Source: Bryum argenteum (lineage: Eukaryota; Streptophyta; Bryopsida; Bryales; Bryaceae). Taken from it: a stretch of DNA of 64,000 nt. Every line of letters starts with the position of its first letter. The stretch's first letter is position 1. Positions 21,663 through 35,962 of this stretch are shown here, in pieces. The stretch covers positions 11,612,512-11,676,511 of the forward strand of contig CM073330.1 in NCBI GenBank assembly GCA_037043015.1, given 5' to 3'. The notes under the pieces are model-generated. The model was not told the origin of the DNA, did not search any database, and was given only the letters and a program-made list of their open reading frames with translations. The position numbers and the translations under genes were made by a program.

Positions 21663-24600
21663 TTAGATTCTTACCTTTTCCACCTGAAATGAACCTCCCT
21701 CACCAATCTGAAATGTTTCAAATCGTACTATCAGTATAGCAGGATATTTACATACTCTACAAACTCTCGGAAACTAATCCTTTGACGAGTTGAAAATGAA
21801 GAATCCGATAGCAGGACCAGTTCCATTCACGTTGATGTTTCAAAAAATTGTATGTACTGTGCCTTGAATTCGAGAAACTGGATTGACGTCAACGAACTCA
21901 CTTACTACCAACAAGCAAGGGGTAGGCTGCTTAGCTTGGAAGATGAGGACAGATGTGCTTCGTCGTCAAGGAGACAGGTGGTGTGTGCATCTACTCCTGC
22001 TAATTCCAGAGCTTAATCAGATGGATTATAGCTACCATTGTTATAAAATCTTTCTAACTTCCTTTCCCCCGTTAGTTTCCCCTTCCTGAATGTAGTCTTC
22101 TTAGGGCTTGTGTGTTGATTGAGAAGATATTTTCAGTCTTGCCTGGCCCACACCAATTTTACTTAGGATACAGTCGAACACATGTTTCATTGAAGCAAGT
22201 AGATTCTTAGGTAGGTAATTATAGAAGCTGCTAGAAAGACCATCATGAAAACGAGAAGCTTTCTTATGATCAAAGCACCAGATGCTTAGAATAGGAAAGA
22301 ATGGAGACATACTCAAATCGAAAGCAATAGATACCTGGGAAATACGGTTTGCATAGATAGTGACCAATCGTAGCTGAGTGCTGTTGAGACTTCCGAGATA
22401 TGGGACAAATGCTTTGCCTAAAACGATATATATCTCCACCAAACAGAAAACCACCGTCTGCTCAAACAATTTTCAAGCCCACAAAACTATGTCAACTCAA
22501 AGACCCAAATCGAACACTTTGAATAAAGCCATCCATTGTTTCGACGTACAATTTGTATGCGGCATACGTTCTATTACTTATGAGTGATCCAGCAGTAGCA
22601 AAAAGAGTACGAAGTGAATAACTTTAGATTGGCTAACAACAATCACACGCTTATACCAATTGAAAGACGCAATAGTGAAGCGATTTGTACCTTTCTTACA
22701 GCTGCATCCTGATTCCCAAAGGCCTCGAAAAGCATAGGCAAGAAAGAGTTCAGCTGAGACACTAATTCATCTGAAGGAAGTCTCCCTACAATCTGCCAAA
22801 GCAAAAAGGATGTTGCCCGTCATCAACAACGAAGAAGGTCGCAAACATGCTCTGAACATGAACCTTCCCAATATACCCTTCCAACACAGGTGAACAATAA
22901 GCACAAAAGGAATATTAAACTGGGTAACCATACTTTGGTAAGACAGCTGATGCAGGTCATCAAGGTTTTTTCATTTTCAGACTCTAGAAGGGGTACAATA
23001 ACCTGCGCGATACCAAGAAACTTCAATATACAATGAAATTGTGGAAAATCTACAACAATTTACAACTAATTACCGACTCAAGGATGTATAACAATCTAGA
23101 TTTTATAGGACCTGTAAAACGTAGAGCGAATTTACAGGAGCTTGGTACCGTACTAAAGCTTACCGAGAGGCATCGATAAGGGTCCAGCTCAGTCAAAACA
23201 GCGCTCAAGCATGATTCAGCGGCAGCACTCACCTGTATCCACCACCCCCATATATGTCATCGCACTGTGTGCAAGGACATCAATTTTCAAATGACATTGA
23301 AGATCCTTGTATTCCGTAATGTATGACCAAAAATTAAGCAATGATTGTCAGTTCTACATCTGAATGCACCTATATGAAACTCTGGATGCATATATTCTTT
23401 CATATTGTAGGACCCAACAAGTTTCGGGTTCAGGGTTCCTCTGACCTTCTGGTCACTGTCCCTGGCTGATTGTAAGAGTATCTCTAGCAGAACCTCGGTA
23501 TCCTTGTCTAACCTGTCCCTCTACATCAAGGGAGGAAAACAGCATCATATATTTCAGTTACGTCTCCAATTCCCGGGGGTCAAACGTGACTGACACAGCA
23601 TTTAATATGCATTCGAGCAAAAGACTAAAGCATAGATCAACCAGATCCAGTTTTTATGAGTTGGAGCAATTAAGCTTACTTTAGGCATCACGCCCAGTTT
23701 AGATAACATCTGGTTAGAGTAAGCACCAATGATCCCTCGTTGTCCTTTGAACCTTATAGGTGAAATTCAGGAAGATTGACGTGTATGATGTAAAGCAGCT
23801 ATTATGTCAATAAGTCCAGGTAGTAAAATGCATACCTGATTCTTGAGCATCTCGAGCATGACAGATGCAGCAAGCGCTCTGATTGTTGCCTCTGGATCAT
23901 CCAGAGCCTCTAACACCAATGTAATGATCTGGTTGTAATACTGTACACCAAATCCCGTACTTTTTTTCAGGTTTTATAATCATGAAAGGTGGACAAATGT
24001 AAATAATGACGAAGCAGAAGTCAGCACAGTGCAATTCCAGGCTATCTAAGGTCCGCTGTAAGATAATACTCATTGCCTACCCTGATAGGGTTGCTACAAG
24101 CCTTATTTGATATACCGAAGCACCAACGAGCCCAGAAACTAATCACCAAAGTAGAAGGCAAATTGCCTGTCGGACAAGGATGTGTGACTATATGAAGCCC
24201 TTCCAACAGGTAGAAATTGCATAGTACCATGTCAATGGCCATTATCTACATTATCGAGAATAACGGGGGAAGGGAACATGATGGGCACACCTTAGACCAG
24301 GTATCAGAATCGTTGGCGTGTGATAAATCCTTCAATTGCTGAAGCATGCTCTCTTTGGTTGTTATCTCTTTTCCATTATCCCAGCTCGACAACTGTAACA
24401 TAATCAAGCCAAAGGCGCTCAGTGTATTAAGATACTTAGACCCGTTAGGTCGGGAAGACATGGGATCTCAACATCTGATGCGAGCACGCGAACCTGGAGA
24501 ACGCCATCGAAGTTATCTGGTACTGAATCCAGAAAGCTTGAGTCCATCTGGTAGTGACGTGAGTTCTCCTCAACGTTATTTTGCGTGATAGCCGGTAAGT

Positions 24601-27600
24601 CATTAATGCATATGTTACCAGCATTCGCCACACAGCCATACCCTGAATCCAAGTATTTCCACCCTCAGATTCTACAAAAGTGAAGAATTATGTAGAGCAT
24701 CCAATTTGGGTCCTGGATTGAGTAGATAATTATGTACAGTCCAGGTATATTTTTCTAATTATGTCAATGGCAGAAGGTATGAATGGAGATGCGTAAGTAG
24801 TCGATGAAAATGCACCTTCCTGATAACCAATGTCCACCATCGTGTCAGGTTGAGCAGTGCCATACTTTCGATCCATGTTACGCAAGTCCATGGACGGATA
24901 CCCTGCAGAGGCAGTCTGATGACAGTCTGCACTCGATGAGACCTGCTCCATGTAGTTCTCATCTCTATCTCCCATGGTTGATGAGGCGGATGATCGATCA
25001 TGGCCAACCTTTGTCTTATTTCGTTGACTCTTGCTCTGCATGTAATTCATAAGATCTACCTCAATGCGAGGAGTATAGTGCTTGAGTGTTCGACGCAAAG
25101 CACTCTGTTCTTCAATGGGTAACCCAAGAACGAAGTTCAAGACTATAGATGGGTCAAAATGAGAGTAAACAGTGATAAGCCCCGTCACGGCTGCCTCCTT
25201 CAACTTGGCGTTTTTGTTATGGACAAGGGGGGCCAGCTTAGCAAGCCAAAACTTGAGTTGCCCACACCCGGTTGATGCTGCACCGCTCAGAGCTAATTTC
25301 GCAAATGCAGCTGAAGTAAATTCGATGACTGCCATCTTCGCCTTGGGAGAACGCTGTTCATCCAACGAACGGATCAAAGCAGGAAGGAGTGAGTCAGTAC
25401 TGTAAACATTCCCCACTAGCTCGAGAGCCGAAGCGCTCAGTTGCCGAATGGCCTCCTTTGCATCCACGAGCCGTGCAAATATATGTGGCATCATCCTCTC
25501 CAAGTACGCCTCAAACTGCCTCCGGCACACTGGCACCAACTCTAAGATTGCGGACAGAGCAGCTTGTGCCACTTTGTGATGTGGATCATCTAAATGCTCC
25601 GAGAATAGGCTCATCACCCTTTCAAAATTCTGGCCTACTTCTTGAAGTCCCCTACTTCCTTGTTGAAGGAGTTTCTTGAGGAATGTGAATGCAGCAACAC
25701 GGGCAGACCAGTCTGAACCTGGAGTTAACCCTTCAGTTAATGCATCACTTAATGACATCAAACCATTCATGTACGTGAACATCTCCCCTCCAGATGAATT
25801 CGTTACACCGGTTGTGACGCTGTCATCGAGGCTGCTATGACCACTTCCAGATGACCTCCCTGATCCTGTTAATCGAAATGGGGGCTTCTGGAAAGAAGCT
25901 ACTGCATGTGAATTTACATCTGATACCACTTCATCAATGTTTCCTTCGTGCTTTGGGGTGTGACTTCCTTGATGAACTTCTTTGAAATCACCATTTGAGC
26001 TGAAGGCGTTTAACTCTTCTAAGCTCATTGGTATTCGTTTCCCTGAGTGTGTCCTCCCAGAATCCTGGTTTGAGCCATCTGCTTCTCTACGGCTGCCAGT
26101 AAAGTCTGCTGATGCTCCAGCATCCATGTCACTTGGAACTTGATGCCCACTCAACGCCAGGTCCGAGCTTCCAGGTCGTAAGGCTGAAAGATTTGGTTGA
26201 TAATATCCAGCAGGAACAGAAGTCTGGTTAGGAGTATCCCTAGAGGAGGGTATTTCAACCCCTGGACGTGAGGGCCATGTTCCCCCACTAGAATGAATCT
26301 TCAAATAACTATCCTCGCCTGCAACAAGCGCAAAAACATGAGCTGCTCCTGTAGGTATTTCAGGCTCTATCATGAACAGTCCATAACTTGCAAACAAAAG
26401 GACTCCTAGCTCGATTTAAGCTGCAAACAACGAATGTCCCAGAGGAACTCACGATCTCAGGTGTTGTAACGTCTGAATCGCGAATGGGGAGTGTATTGGA
26501 TGACTGGAGCATATACCTGCTTTTTGCGCTTGGTTTGAGTCTCTGTCCTCAACAGCAACTCCTTTCAATATGGTCTCAATAGCATTTACTTGCTGTTGGC
26601 TGGCTTGCAGCACGCTTTCTAAACTTCTTTCAGGAGCACCTTCATTTGACTTCCTCTGCAATATATTTGATGCTGACCTCGATACAGGATTAGTGTTATG
26701 ACCACTCGTCGAGGAAGTATGATTTCCATTCGAAGAATGCGGTAGCCCAGAAGGTATTGGACTGTGACCAGCCGCAAGAATTGGTAAGCCCGTGGAGTGA
26801 CGAAATTGGTGAGTGGAACTCGCATCGAAGATAGCAGCATGACCATACTTCTTTAGGATCCCTCCGTCTTCGTCATTTATAACCTGGAGACACGTACGAA
26901 AAACTGATATCAACATGCACTCATGGATAAAAACATGATCAGAAGAGTATCCATGCATCGGATGCAGGTTAAAATTGGTTCAACACATTTTCCTGAGCCT
27001 CACCTTTTGAGTGGCATGATCTAATGCTTGATAGAGGCGGCGTGCCCGCTCTGGCCAGCACCTAACAAAAGAGCGATAACACTGCCTTGCTGAAGCGCGT
27101 ACCTACAATACCAAGGTGAAAATCGCTCAAATTCCATCAGATTATTCAAGAGCATTTACCTCACCGTTTTAGGGTTTGATATACCAAACTTCAGTTAGCA
27201 AAGCAAAGTATACCTCACTCATTGCATCGGTACAGCAGCATCTGATGAGATCCTCGTACAACTCGGCGAAACGTTGCAGCTCAGGTGATTCAAACCACGA
27301 CTCCAACACGAGTAACAAATACTCACAGCACCTTCAAGCTCAAGTGTGCACTCTATTAGATAACAAAAATCTATATCAAAGAAGCCAAGCTACATACTCT
27401 GATTTGCAACAGTTTCAATCTTCTAGATGCTAGAGAGGATTCAGAAGCTTCTTCGCAACCCCAATGTGCAATGCAACAATAAGACAGTGACTTCCAAGAA
27501 AGAAATACCTTGTGCGCAGCACTGCATTTCGGTCGTGTTTTGCCAACTCAGCCATCTTCGGAAGAACACGAGTGGCTCTGCAATGTTGCAGAATCTGTAG

Positions 27601-30600
27601 TAACAACAGTGTAAATGGTGATAACTTCTTCATGAAACAGACTTAGAGAAGGATCACTCCTGTACATTATATTTCTGTTAAACGTGATATGCATTTTTGC
27701 CAGATGCGAACGCAAGTGCTAGCTACGTGTATGAAAATCCTCAATCTCAAGCCGCGCAAGAAGAAAAGTGAGGTGAAATCAAATCTAGTATAATAGAGGG
27801 AAAACCAACAGCGATTCTTTGAATTCTCAAATTCCAGGAATCAAAAATAGACAGAACTCTCTTTGATAACAGACTTAAGCTCCATTTACAAGTTTTAGAA
27901 ACTTTTAAGAATATACTCATTGACAACGCCATTTAAGGACTAACCGATTTAATGCAGGCATGTGCTGACTCGGCAATGACGAGAACCGTAATGACCACCA
28001 GCTTGAAAAGCACCTGAGTCATAAGCCATTTCAACGCCCTCATAGCCATGAGCGTAACGAACCTCAATTTCCTAGTATTTATAAGCTGGAAGTACAAGAA
28101 AGCTCTAGTATAAAGAGCCCACTGTACTCATTTCACAGCAGATACCCACGTTTTAGTGCAGGACTTACTGGTATAAATAACTCTGCGTAGATTTCAAATT
28201 CCTGGTTCATCTCCTTGGCCAGCACTTTTAAGAGCTGGCAAGCCTGTGCAAGAGATGAGAGTCTCATAAGCTAAAGTGCAATACAAAGCACACGAATACA
28301 CTCACGAGAATTCTGCCTCTGGAAGTTCATATGAAACATTGGGATTAAGACATGAAAACAGAAACAACGAGAAATTGATACTATTGGTCTTCTAACAGTA
28401 CCTGCTTCACAACACTAGATCGGCGATCAGCTAGTTGATCACAAAGAGGATTGACTAGTTGCTTGAACATATGCACAAAACAGTTGTGCTTTGATGCACC
28501 TGGCAAGATGCAGTCAGTACATATTATATAATAATGCACAAAGCAGCGAACCAGCATCCTCACAATGTTATGAAAAGACGAAAATATCCATGGACATTTC
28601 GAATCTGATAAAACTAGAATAGATGTTGATCAATCAAAGAGCTCAACCCAACATGGCTGACCACGAAGTATAGACGGCTGCTTTTGACAGTACACAGGCA
28701 AAGCAAAGTTATGGATTTCAAACGCAGCCTCTCACTCACCAACGAATAGAATAAATCTAATTACCCGTCAAAGGTGAAATATAGGCCGCAACGCAATTCC
28801 AAAAGCTTCAATGAAACGCACCTCCTGCAATTATTCCTTCAACTCTTTGCATAGCTGACATTCTGACCGACCAGTCCTGAGCCGGAGAAAGCATGTTCTT
28901 TGCTTTCTCAAACTCTTTCGCCAGCTCCTTCTCAGAAAAGAGTCTGACCGGTTTGGCGGAATTATCTCCCGCAGCATTATCACCTGCGACGATCATGGAC
29001 TAAGTAGGATATCATCCATAAAGGCTTGGAACGTTTCAGCTTACAAATTTCGAACGAGCCACTTATGCTAGCACCTCAGAAACCTTTGTTCTTATCTCAT
29101 CTAAAAACTCGCGCAACGTCCACTTATACGAAACTGCTACCTCGTCGATATTGTAACCAATATACTAAGGGTTAAGCAGATGACTGATAATACCTTCTGC
29201 AAATGGCTTCGATTTAGGACTGTTGCCCCTCGTAGTTCCTCCTGACATTGGAGATTTCGACTCTGCTACAGGCCAATGATGATCTGTCGCGGCTTGCTGA
29301 CTACCAGCTTTGTGCTGGTTGCGGACAGCGGAATGTCGATTTGGTGAATTGATGTACTGAATAGTAGTAGAAATTTGCTTGCTATCGAACATGCTTGTAA
29401 CAGGTTCGATTTTTTCGAACCTAGTGGTTATGTCTTTAAACTGCATATAGACAAAGAACATCGTCAATCATCCAAGTTCTGACTCTGCATGGTAGCAAGA
29501 CGAGAAGGTATCGGCATCAAACCCTAAAGTATAATCACAGCAAGTCGAACGAAAGCGTCCAATCCAGCATGCTCAAAAATATACACTGCGCTTATGCAAT
29601 CATGGACTCAATGACGATGAACTGTACGAAAGGATGCCAGGAAACCTGAGAAGTTCTTAATTGGTGGCGTAGAAGCTCCTCTCTGAAGTGTTCTCCTCCT
29701 TGCCGATACATCTCCTGAAATGTCAGATGATTAAATATCAAAGAACTGGTGGCACTTTGACTCTGGGAGCTCTGATGAAGCATCATATCTCAAACAGCAG
29801 AATACTGGTCTTCATCTCCAGACCAAGGAAAGATGGGATAACGAAAGTTCAATCCCAACTTGCAAATAATGTAAACTGGTTCAAGGAGAGCTTTCTGGCA
29901 AGTGATGTGCCTAACAGCTTGTGAGGATGTCTCAGTGTAATCCGGGAAGGGTGCAGGAAGGGAGTGATGGGGGAACACAAAGTTGCTATAATTCGACAAT
30001 TAATAGCATAACCATATCACATGAAAGTGCACCCTGCAAAATACCCAGCTTTGGTATAAAAGGAAGATTTTAGTCTTCTAATTAATTGACACCCGTTTTA
30101 AAGCCACTAGCAAACATGGAAGGCACGTACTTCAATACAAAGCATTGCTGCTTCTCTCACGTTGCAACTTGGGTCCTCCAGCAAATGAAGCACCTGCAAA
30201 CAACTTGCACGTCACCACTTGACTCAGGTAACAAGGATGTGTCAGAGAATTCAAGTCGAAGGAAGCCAGAACTACAAGAGAAGCACGTTGAATCAGTGAA
30301 GCGTCGATATGCCCCCAGGACGGAGGTTGTGGACACAAAAAGTTATCATTAAACCATCAAACCCTTCCTCATTCAAATGTTGCATAATGCGAAAACCTCT
30401 TTTCTTAACCGGTGACAGAGAAGCTTACTTCGAGGTAGAGTGCTTCAGCTCTTCTTAAGAAGATACTCTGCAGAGTTGTAAACAAATCAAAGATAGGTGA
30501 AAGAGAACTACATATCCCGTAGGACATACCGAAGGTAGGATAAGTCGTTGAAACGGAAGCTCCGCCGCAGTGAAGAGATTCAGAGCTGACGCAGCTGTGC

Positions 30601-31879
30601 GAGCAAATTCTTCCCTTACCCTCCAATTTTTATGAGCCCAAGCAGAGGCACCAGCTCTCTCTACGATGTAAGTTGGTGATGAAATCTGGCACAGAACAAC
30701 ACACGGATCTTGCTCACAATCTCGCCAGACAATCATCATTTGTGCGCGAGGCCGATGAAACCAATTGCAGAAACTCACAAATTGGTCTGAACACTTCTGT
30801 CACAATACCTTAAGTTTGACAGATCGACCAAGAACAGTAGCTCACACAGCAATAACACCAAACTTTCGTCAAAAACCCTAAACTACAACTCATAGTCATT
30901 CTGCTCCGCTCAAGGAAGAGAATTCCTACTCAGTGTATTTGGAAGCAACTAAAAGTATTTCTCTTGAAGAGAATATCGATGTCGGAAAGGGAATTATATT
31001 CAAGCATTTAACATTAAGCATCGCTGCTCATACGATACTTTGCACAGCACTAATATATTATCTTGGCCAGAAAATGAGTGCTTTCAACAGAACGTGTATA
31101 GCAGAGTTGATTTATTTTGTAATCTACGAAAATTATACTCTTCTTGTAGTGGTTTCCAAGAATAAGCAATTAATGCAATGGCTGCAGACTTCACTGGCCT
31201 ACTCTCCATTCGGAACCCAGTTTTCTCCTGGCTGCAGATTCTGCAATCGCTAAGACTCATGACAAATTCCAACTGCACAAACCATGGCTATGAGTCATGC
31301 CGCAATCGCCAGTCACGATGGATCCATCCGGCAATGATGTAAGATTTACCTCGATTTGGAAAAATCTGCTAAGAGCGCACTAATCTCACAACCTCAAGGG
31401 AAACTGAACATACCAGGTTGATACATCCAAGACAATCCGTATGCTTTTCGAGTCTGAAGTTTAAGAACTGCGCTTCTTAAATTCATGGAACGACAGAAGC
31501 TTTGGCTCAAAATTCAAACAGGAGAAATGGATTATGAATAAAAGACCTCCATCAGAGCGAGCAGGAAGCGTCGTCCGGCATCGCGCACGGGTTGTTTGCT
31601 GTCACCGAGGCGTTCAACAGTAGCGGGCAGCAACGCATTGAAATAGAGCTTGAGATGGTCGCCGGCAAGCGCAGCGGCGGACGCCAGGGCCTGCAATGTA
31701 CCTTGCGCCACCCTAAAGTTGTTGTCCTTCAAACAGGGGAGAGAGGCGTCCACGAGGTTGCAGACTTCGCCGGCTGTCAAGCTCTTGCGGCAGTGCTCCA
31801 GCGCGCTTTGCAGTCTCTCCACGCCTGCCAGTCTCTCCTTGGTGTCTTTACCTTGCAACTGCAGCAACGCCTCCTCCAT
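21663..31879 (-). CDS. CLASP: CLASP, microtubule plus-end-associated protein
   Basis: Coding exons, 5' to 3': 31879-31547, 30685-30530, 30193-30131, 29714-29646, 29440-29194, 28983-28822, 28499-28402, 28243-28169, 28013-27945, 27594-27509, 27331-27214, 27102-27004, 26883-26517, 26318-24738, 24642-24494, 24392-24291, 23940-23836, 23520-23446, 23232-23164, 23002-22934, 22792-22691, 22457-22335, 21707-21663. All phases close, giving about 1,450 aa, close to the Arabidopsis protein. It starts MEEALLQLQGKDTKERLAGV as plant CLASPs do, followed by HEAT/TOG repeats, a Ser-rich middle, a second TOG region (GSDWSARVAAFTFL, DDPHHKVAQAALS, SLDEQRSPKAK) and a C-terminal TOG-like block (GSLNSTQLRLVTIYANRISQ). 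It binds tubulin, promotes microtubule rescue and organises cortical arrays. The least certain junction is 24738/24642; the last 15-codon exon is inferred. Intron 1 (about 860 bp) is the longest. Confidence 0.92.
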
Positions 31880-32370
31880 CGCCACGACCTCTTTCTCTCC
31901 CGGCCTCTAACCTTCCCTTCTTACACTACATTACACTTCCACTACTTCGTCCTCGTAAGAAGCGCAGCATTTCACATTGCAACTGCATCGACGCCTCCTA
32001 CTTCGCCACAACTTCTTCCCTTCAATACGTCCTTATTACATTGCAATGGACTTCCTTCACTTCGTCCTTGCAAGATGCGCTGCATTCCAACTTAACTGCA
32101 TGACTCTGGTGACTGTCTTTGCCTTGCAACCTCCTCCATCGCCACAACTTCTTCCCCTAACCCTCTCTTCTTACATTACATTTAAACTTCCTCTACTTCG
32201 TTCTGAGAAGCGCCGGATTGCAATCTGCATGCTCTGCAACTGCAGCAACGCCTCCTTCATTGCCACAACTTCTTACTCTACCTGCCTTTTACCCTCCCTT
32301 CTTACATTACATTCAACTTCCGCTTGTTCATCTTCACAAGAAGCGCTGCGTTCCAACTTGCGACATGCTG
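31840..32370. repeat. tandem array containing the CLASP start codon
   Basis: Four degenerate units of about 120-136 bp; the shared gcca(c)(a/g)acttctt core recurs at about 31881, 32005, 32141 and 32262. The first unit is the beginning of CLASP exon 1 with its leader. On the minus strand the outermost unit still reads MKEALLQLQSM and the third MEEVARQRQ, while the second has lost its ATG. So the CLASP leader is built of decayed copies of its own first codons, which adds upstream ATGs. Confidence 0.75.
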
Positions 32371-33960
32371 CCTCTTTTATTTTCCTTACTGCCCTTCCGC
32401 TCAGTAAGTCAAGGCTCTCCGCCATAGCTTTTAAACTCCTCAACACTTGGCAGCTAAGGCCTTGGCGACGGCAATGGAACGATTACTATAGAAACTCATG
32501 AATAGGGACGACGACGGAACTTCATGAGTTCCCATGCATGCAAATTTGAATGAACGAATTTTGAGGAATATGGGGACTCTTGCTAAGGGGTCCTCAATGT
32601 CTATGCAAGAAAATTGAATTCTAACGTTCTGTTGAATAGAAGTTTGTTTAGTTGAGACTCTCGAGATTTGGGTGTAATTAAGTTAAGGTATTATCGTGAG
32701 ATCATGAGTATAATATAGCATAAGCATGATATAGCTTAAAAGCAAACAAATCATTTATAATAAGATTCTCTTTAATTTCATTATCAATTTTTTATTTTCA
32801 ATCAATATTCGAGTTAAGGAGTTGGGTTTATTCTTATTTTAATAAAAGATTTATAGATGAGTGAATCCGGCTTTTGCAAATAGTATTCACCTTGGATACA
32901 AGGCTATTCCATGTATGTGATGTGAGAGCTCAACGTTGAGGACCCAAGAGAGATAGGCGAGCCTTTTTGTAGGATCAAGTATTCAACAAGCATAATTTGA
33001 TTCTTGTGTTTAATAGTCATTTATTATTTTATACAAATAACCATGTTGTGTTTTGAGTAACTTTATGGCACGGTTTATCTTTCAATCTGTGTATCTCAAA
33101 AACCTCTAATTCAATTGAAAGTCTATAAGCAGATACCCCATCCTCCTCCATACCCTATTTGGTTTTCTAAAAGCCTTGTCCTTATTATGAATTAACTGAT
33201 TTACTTCGTCTCTATTTGTTTTTCATACTTCAATTTCTTGATTGGAATATTGGTTATTTAACACTAGTAGATTAAATTATACCAATCTAAGAGTTAAAGT
33301 TTTGTTATCCTTGTTTTAGTTTATATGCTATAGACAACCTTGAGTTTAAATATGAATTTCCTAACTTTTAAATTGTGTTGAAATGCCTAAATTTTCAATT
33401 GTGTTATGTACTTGAATAGAAGTCGTATGGTTGACAAAATTATGGTTTGAAGAGTGTCAAGCAATTAACCATCTTCCAAAATTTATGAAAACACCAAGTT
33501 AACAAAATTGAGATATACCAACAGACAAGATACATTTTGTTGTAAAAGGGAAATTGTATAAAGAAGTTGCACATGACCAAAACTGCAAGTGAGTAAGCTC
33601 CACATCTTTGCTTGAAGAATGTATTTCACAAATGGCAAAGCTCAATTAAGCTTAGCTCTAAACTGTAGCTTGTGGGCAATGAGGCACATACAAAAATTGT
33701 CTTGCTAACTTAATTCACTATGTCTGTTGTGCCTGAATAAAAGCGACTATCGACTTGTATCGAGGGTTGTTGATTTGATAAGAATCTCTCAGAACTTGGA
33801 GCTGCACAAAATGGCGATATCTGTAAAAATGTGCTTTAAGTTGCTGGAGAATCTAACCTCAGTCTAAACATGTAAAGCAAGCGACTTACTTGAGGAAAAA
33901 GGGTGTGAGCCGAAGTGGCATTGACATCTTTCGGGACGAGCACAATTTTATAAAATTACG
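32371..33960. other. AT-rich intergenic, nothing recognised
   Basis: The first part may hold the CLASP promoter. The remainder is AT-rich, with no coding pattern, terminal repeat or RNA gene that I could recognise. Confidence 0.4.
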
Positions 33961-34600
33961 ATCCACTGATGGTGGTGAGAGACGAGATGAGCGGGTCAGG
34001 ACTGGACCAGGGTCCTCCCATAGCAACCACTTTTACCTCCTGCACCGTGCCTTGCTTCAATGAAGCTCTGAACTTCTCCTGCGCTTCGAAGAAGATTGCT
34101 CGCATGAACAGCTGTGAATGCGCGTGTGCGTTTGTTGATTACATACCGATTATGGGTGGAGTACTTGCGAGCACACCGACATGTCATTACATTGTTCAAA
34201 CGAGCAGTCTATTTACAACAGTCTTAGGAAGAAAAAAGATCTTCATCTTCAAACTATTTGTGGAGGAGAGAATGTGATAGAAGGGTGATGAGAAGTGGCA
34301 CCTTTGACGGGGCCATCGATCCAAGCAGGAGTGTTGCAGGCCTTGGGAGCCTGCGAGCTGCATTGTGGCTCCTCAACGCTCACGCTAAGAGCCCCGACTC
34401 GTTGAAACCCGCAACGCTCCTCCCTACGGAGATCCTTCGCCAACTACGCGTGCAAGACGAAGCTCGCTCGTGCCAGGTCTTGCACTACACTTCCGTCACA
34501 CCAATCTAGCGCAAGAAACCCGCCCGCCTTGCCTGAAGCCCCACACGCAATCTTTGTCTTCTCCACCACCCTCACTTGAAGACCTTTACATGTTACTAGT
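33960..34600. other. GC-richer island of unknown nature
   Basis: A sharp rise in GC inside AT-rich DNA. Both strands have open stretches (plus 33969-34277; minus 34443-34249 with PKACNTPAWIDGPVKG), but none has clear exon borders or a known domain. It may be a captured gene fragment. Confidence 0.3.
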
Positions 34601-35550
34601 TAGTAGGCAGCATTTATAATTAATGCTTTAAACTATAACTTAATACTTGATAGTTCTTTAAACTTTCTATATTTGATTATGTTTACATTTTAAATTTTGA
34701 ATAATTTCACATCTAGCATATTTTTAGCTCTTTACCCTCATATTTGCATTTTAATATTTTTATGATTTTTGTACTTGCTTAAGATTTAAAATATTATCAT
34801 ATAAATACAACTGAGTTCACATAGTATTTACCAAAAAAAACAATAATTTCTCTATAGGCACGCAGGGAATAATAATATTTTTTTTAGAATTCTTAGATTA
34901 AAGCCTTGTACTTTTTGGAAAACTTAATCATCGTTTTATACAATTCATACATTACCATCTCCTCCTAATTTAATAACCTATAGAGATTGTGAAATGTATG
35001 TTAATTTTCTCGAATCATGTTTACATTCACCCAAAGGTCGTCAAATTAATCCAATGGTTTCTCAATTCATGTGTCATGACCCAAGCAAAGTTTGGCTACA
35101 AGCTTCTCATTTTTTATGTACAAGGCCCCTTGAGTGAAGCCTTTGAAACACACGGTTAAAAGTTACGACTCTAGCACATTGTAGTCTATATGCCCTTAAC
35201 ATATATGAAGATAAATGAAAGTAACCAAAGGTATAAGGACTTGACAAACTGGTTAGATTTCTATTTATTTTGTCTGAAAATATTAATGAAAACTTAAACT
35301 TTTTAAATATTTCTCATTTAAACATAAATTTTCTATAAAATAGATTTCTTATCTAAAACAATTTAATAATACTTAAACACTAATCAATACCGCTAAACTC
35401 ATTTTTTATATATATTCAAATACTAGATTTTATTTCCAATAGAGGCTTTACTTTGCACTTTCATTGTGTACATAATGATCGGAAACATTTGTAATAATTA
35501 TTTATTGGATATCTAATCATTGAATACAAACTTTACAATTTTTAATGGTA
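34601..35550. other. AT-rich intergenic, nothing recognised
   Basis: Very AT-rich; no gene, terminal repeat or tandem array recognised. Confidence 0.4.
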
Positions 35551-35962
35551 TTAACCCCTAAACGCCCAAGGGGGGGTAATGCTGATTTTTTCAAAATTGA
35601 GTAAAAACAAATAAAAGATGAAAATGGAAAATCCAACCGTAGGATCTTCTTTGGAGCATGGCAATTAGTATGAACGCCAAGTTGCATGCCATTTGGAGCT
35701 ATGGATTTCAAGATCCATGCAAAAAAGGGGTGAAGATCACACCACCAAAACTTCATGAAAAATCTCTTTTGCCCACTCTCACAAATTAAGGATCAAGGTT
35801 TTTACTATTTATCCAAGGAGGGATTAGAGTTAACCCACCGAGGAGTTGAGCAAAAAAAACGGCGGATGAAAAATCGATGGGATGAAAGCGGGGTTGTGCA
35901 CCAAAGATGGAGCCTCATATCCAGAATGTCGAAAAACGACACTGTGGGCGCTTAAGGGTTAA
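35551..35962. mobile_element. TTAA-flanked piggyBac-like MITE, 404 bp
   Basis: TTAA, then CCCCTAAACGCCCA at the left; TGGGCGCTTAAGGG, then TTAA at the right. The terminal repeats agree at 12 of 14 positions, and both flanks are TTAA. A TTAA target with CCC...GGG ends is characteristic of the piggyBac superfamily. No transposase is present. Confidence 0.75.
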
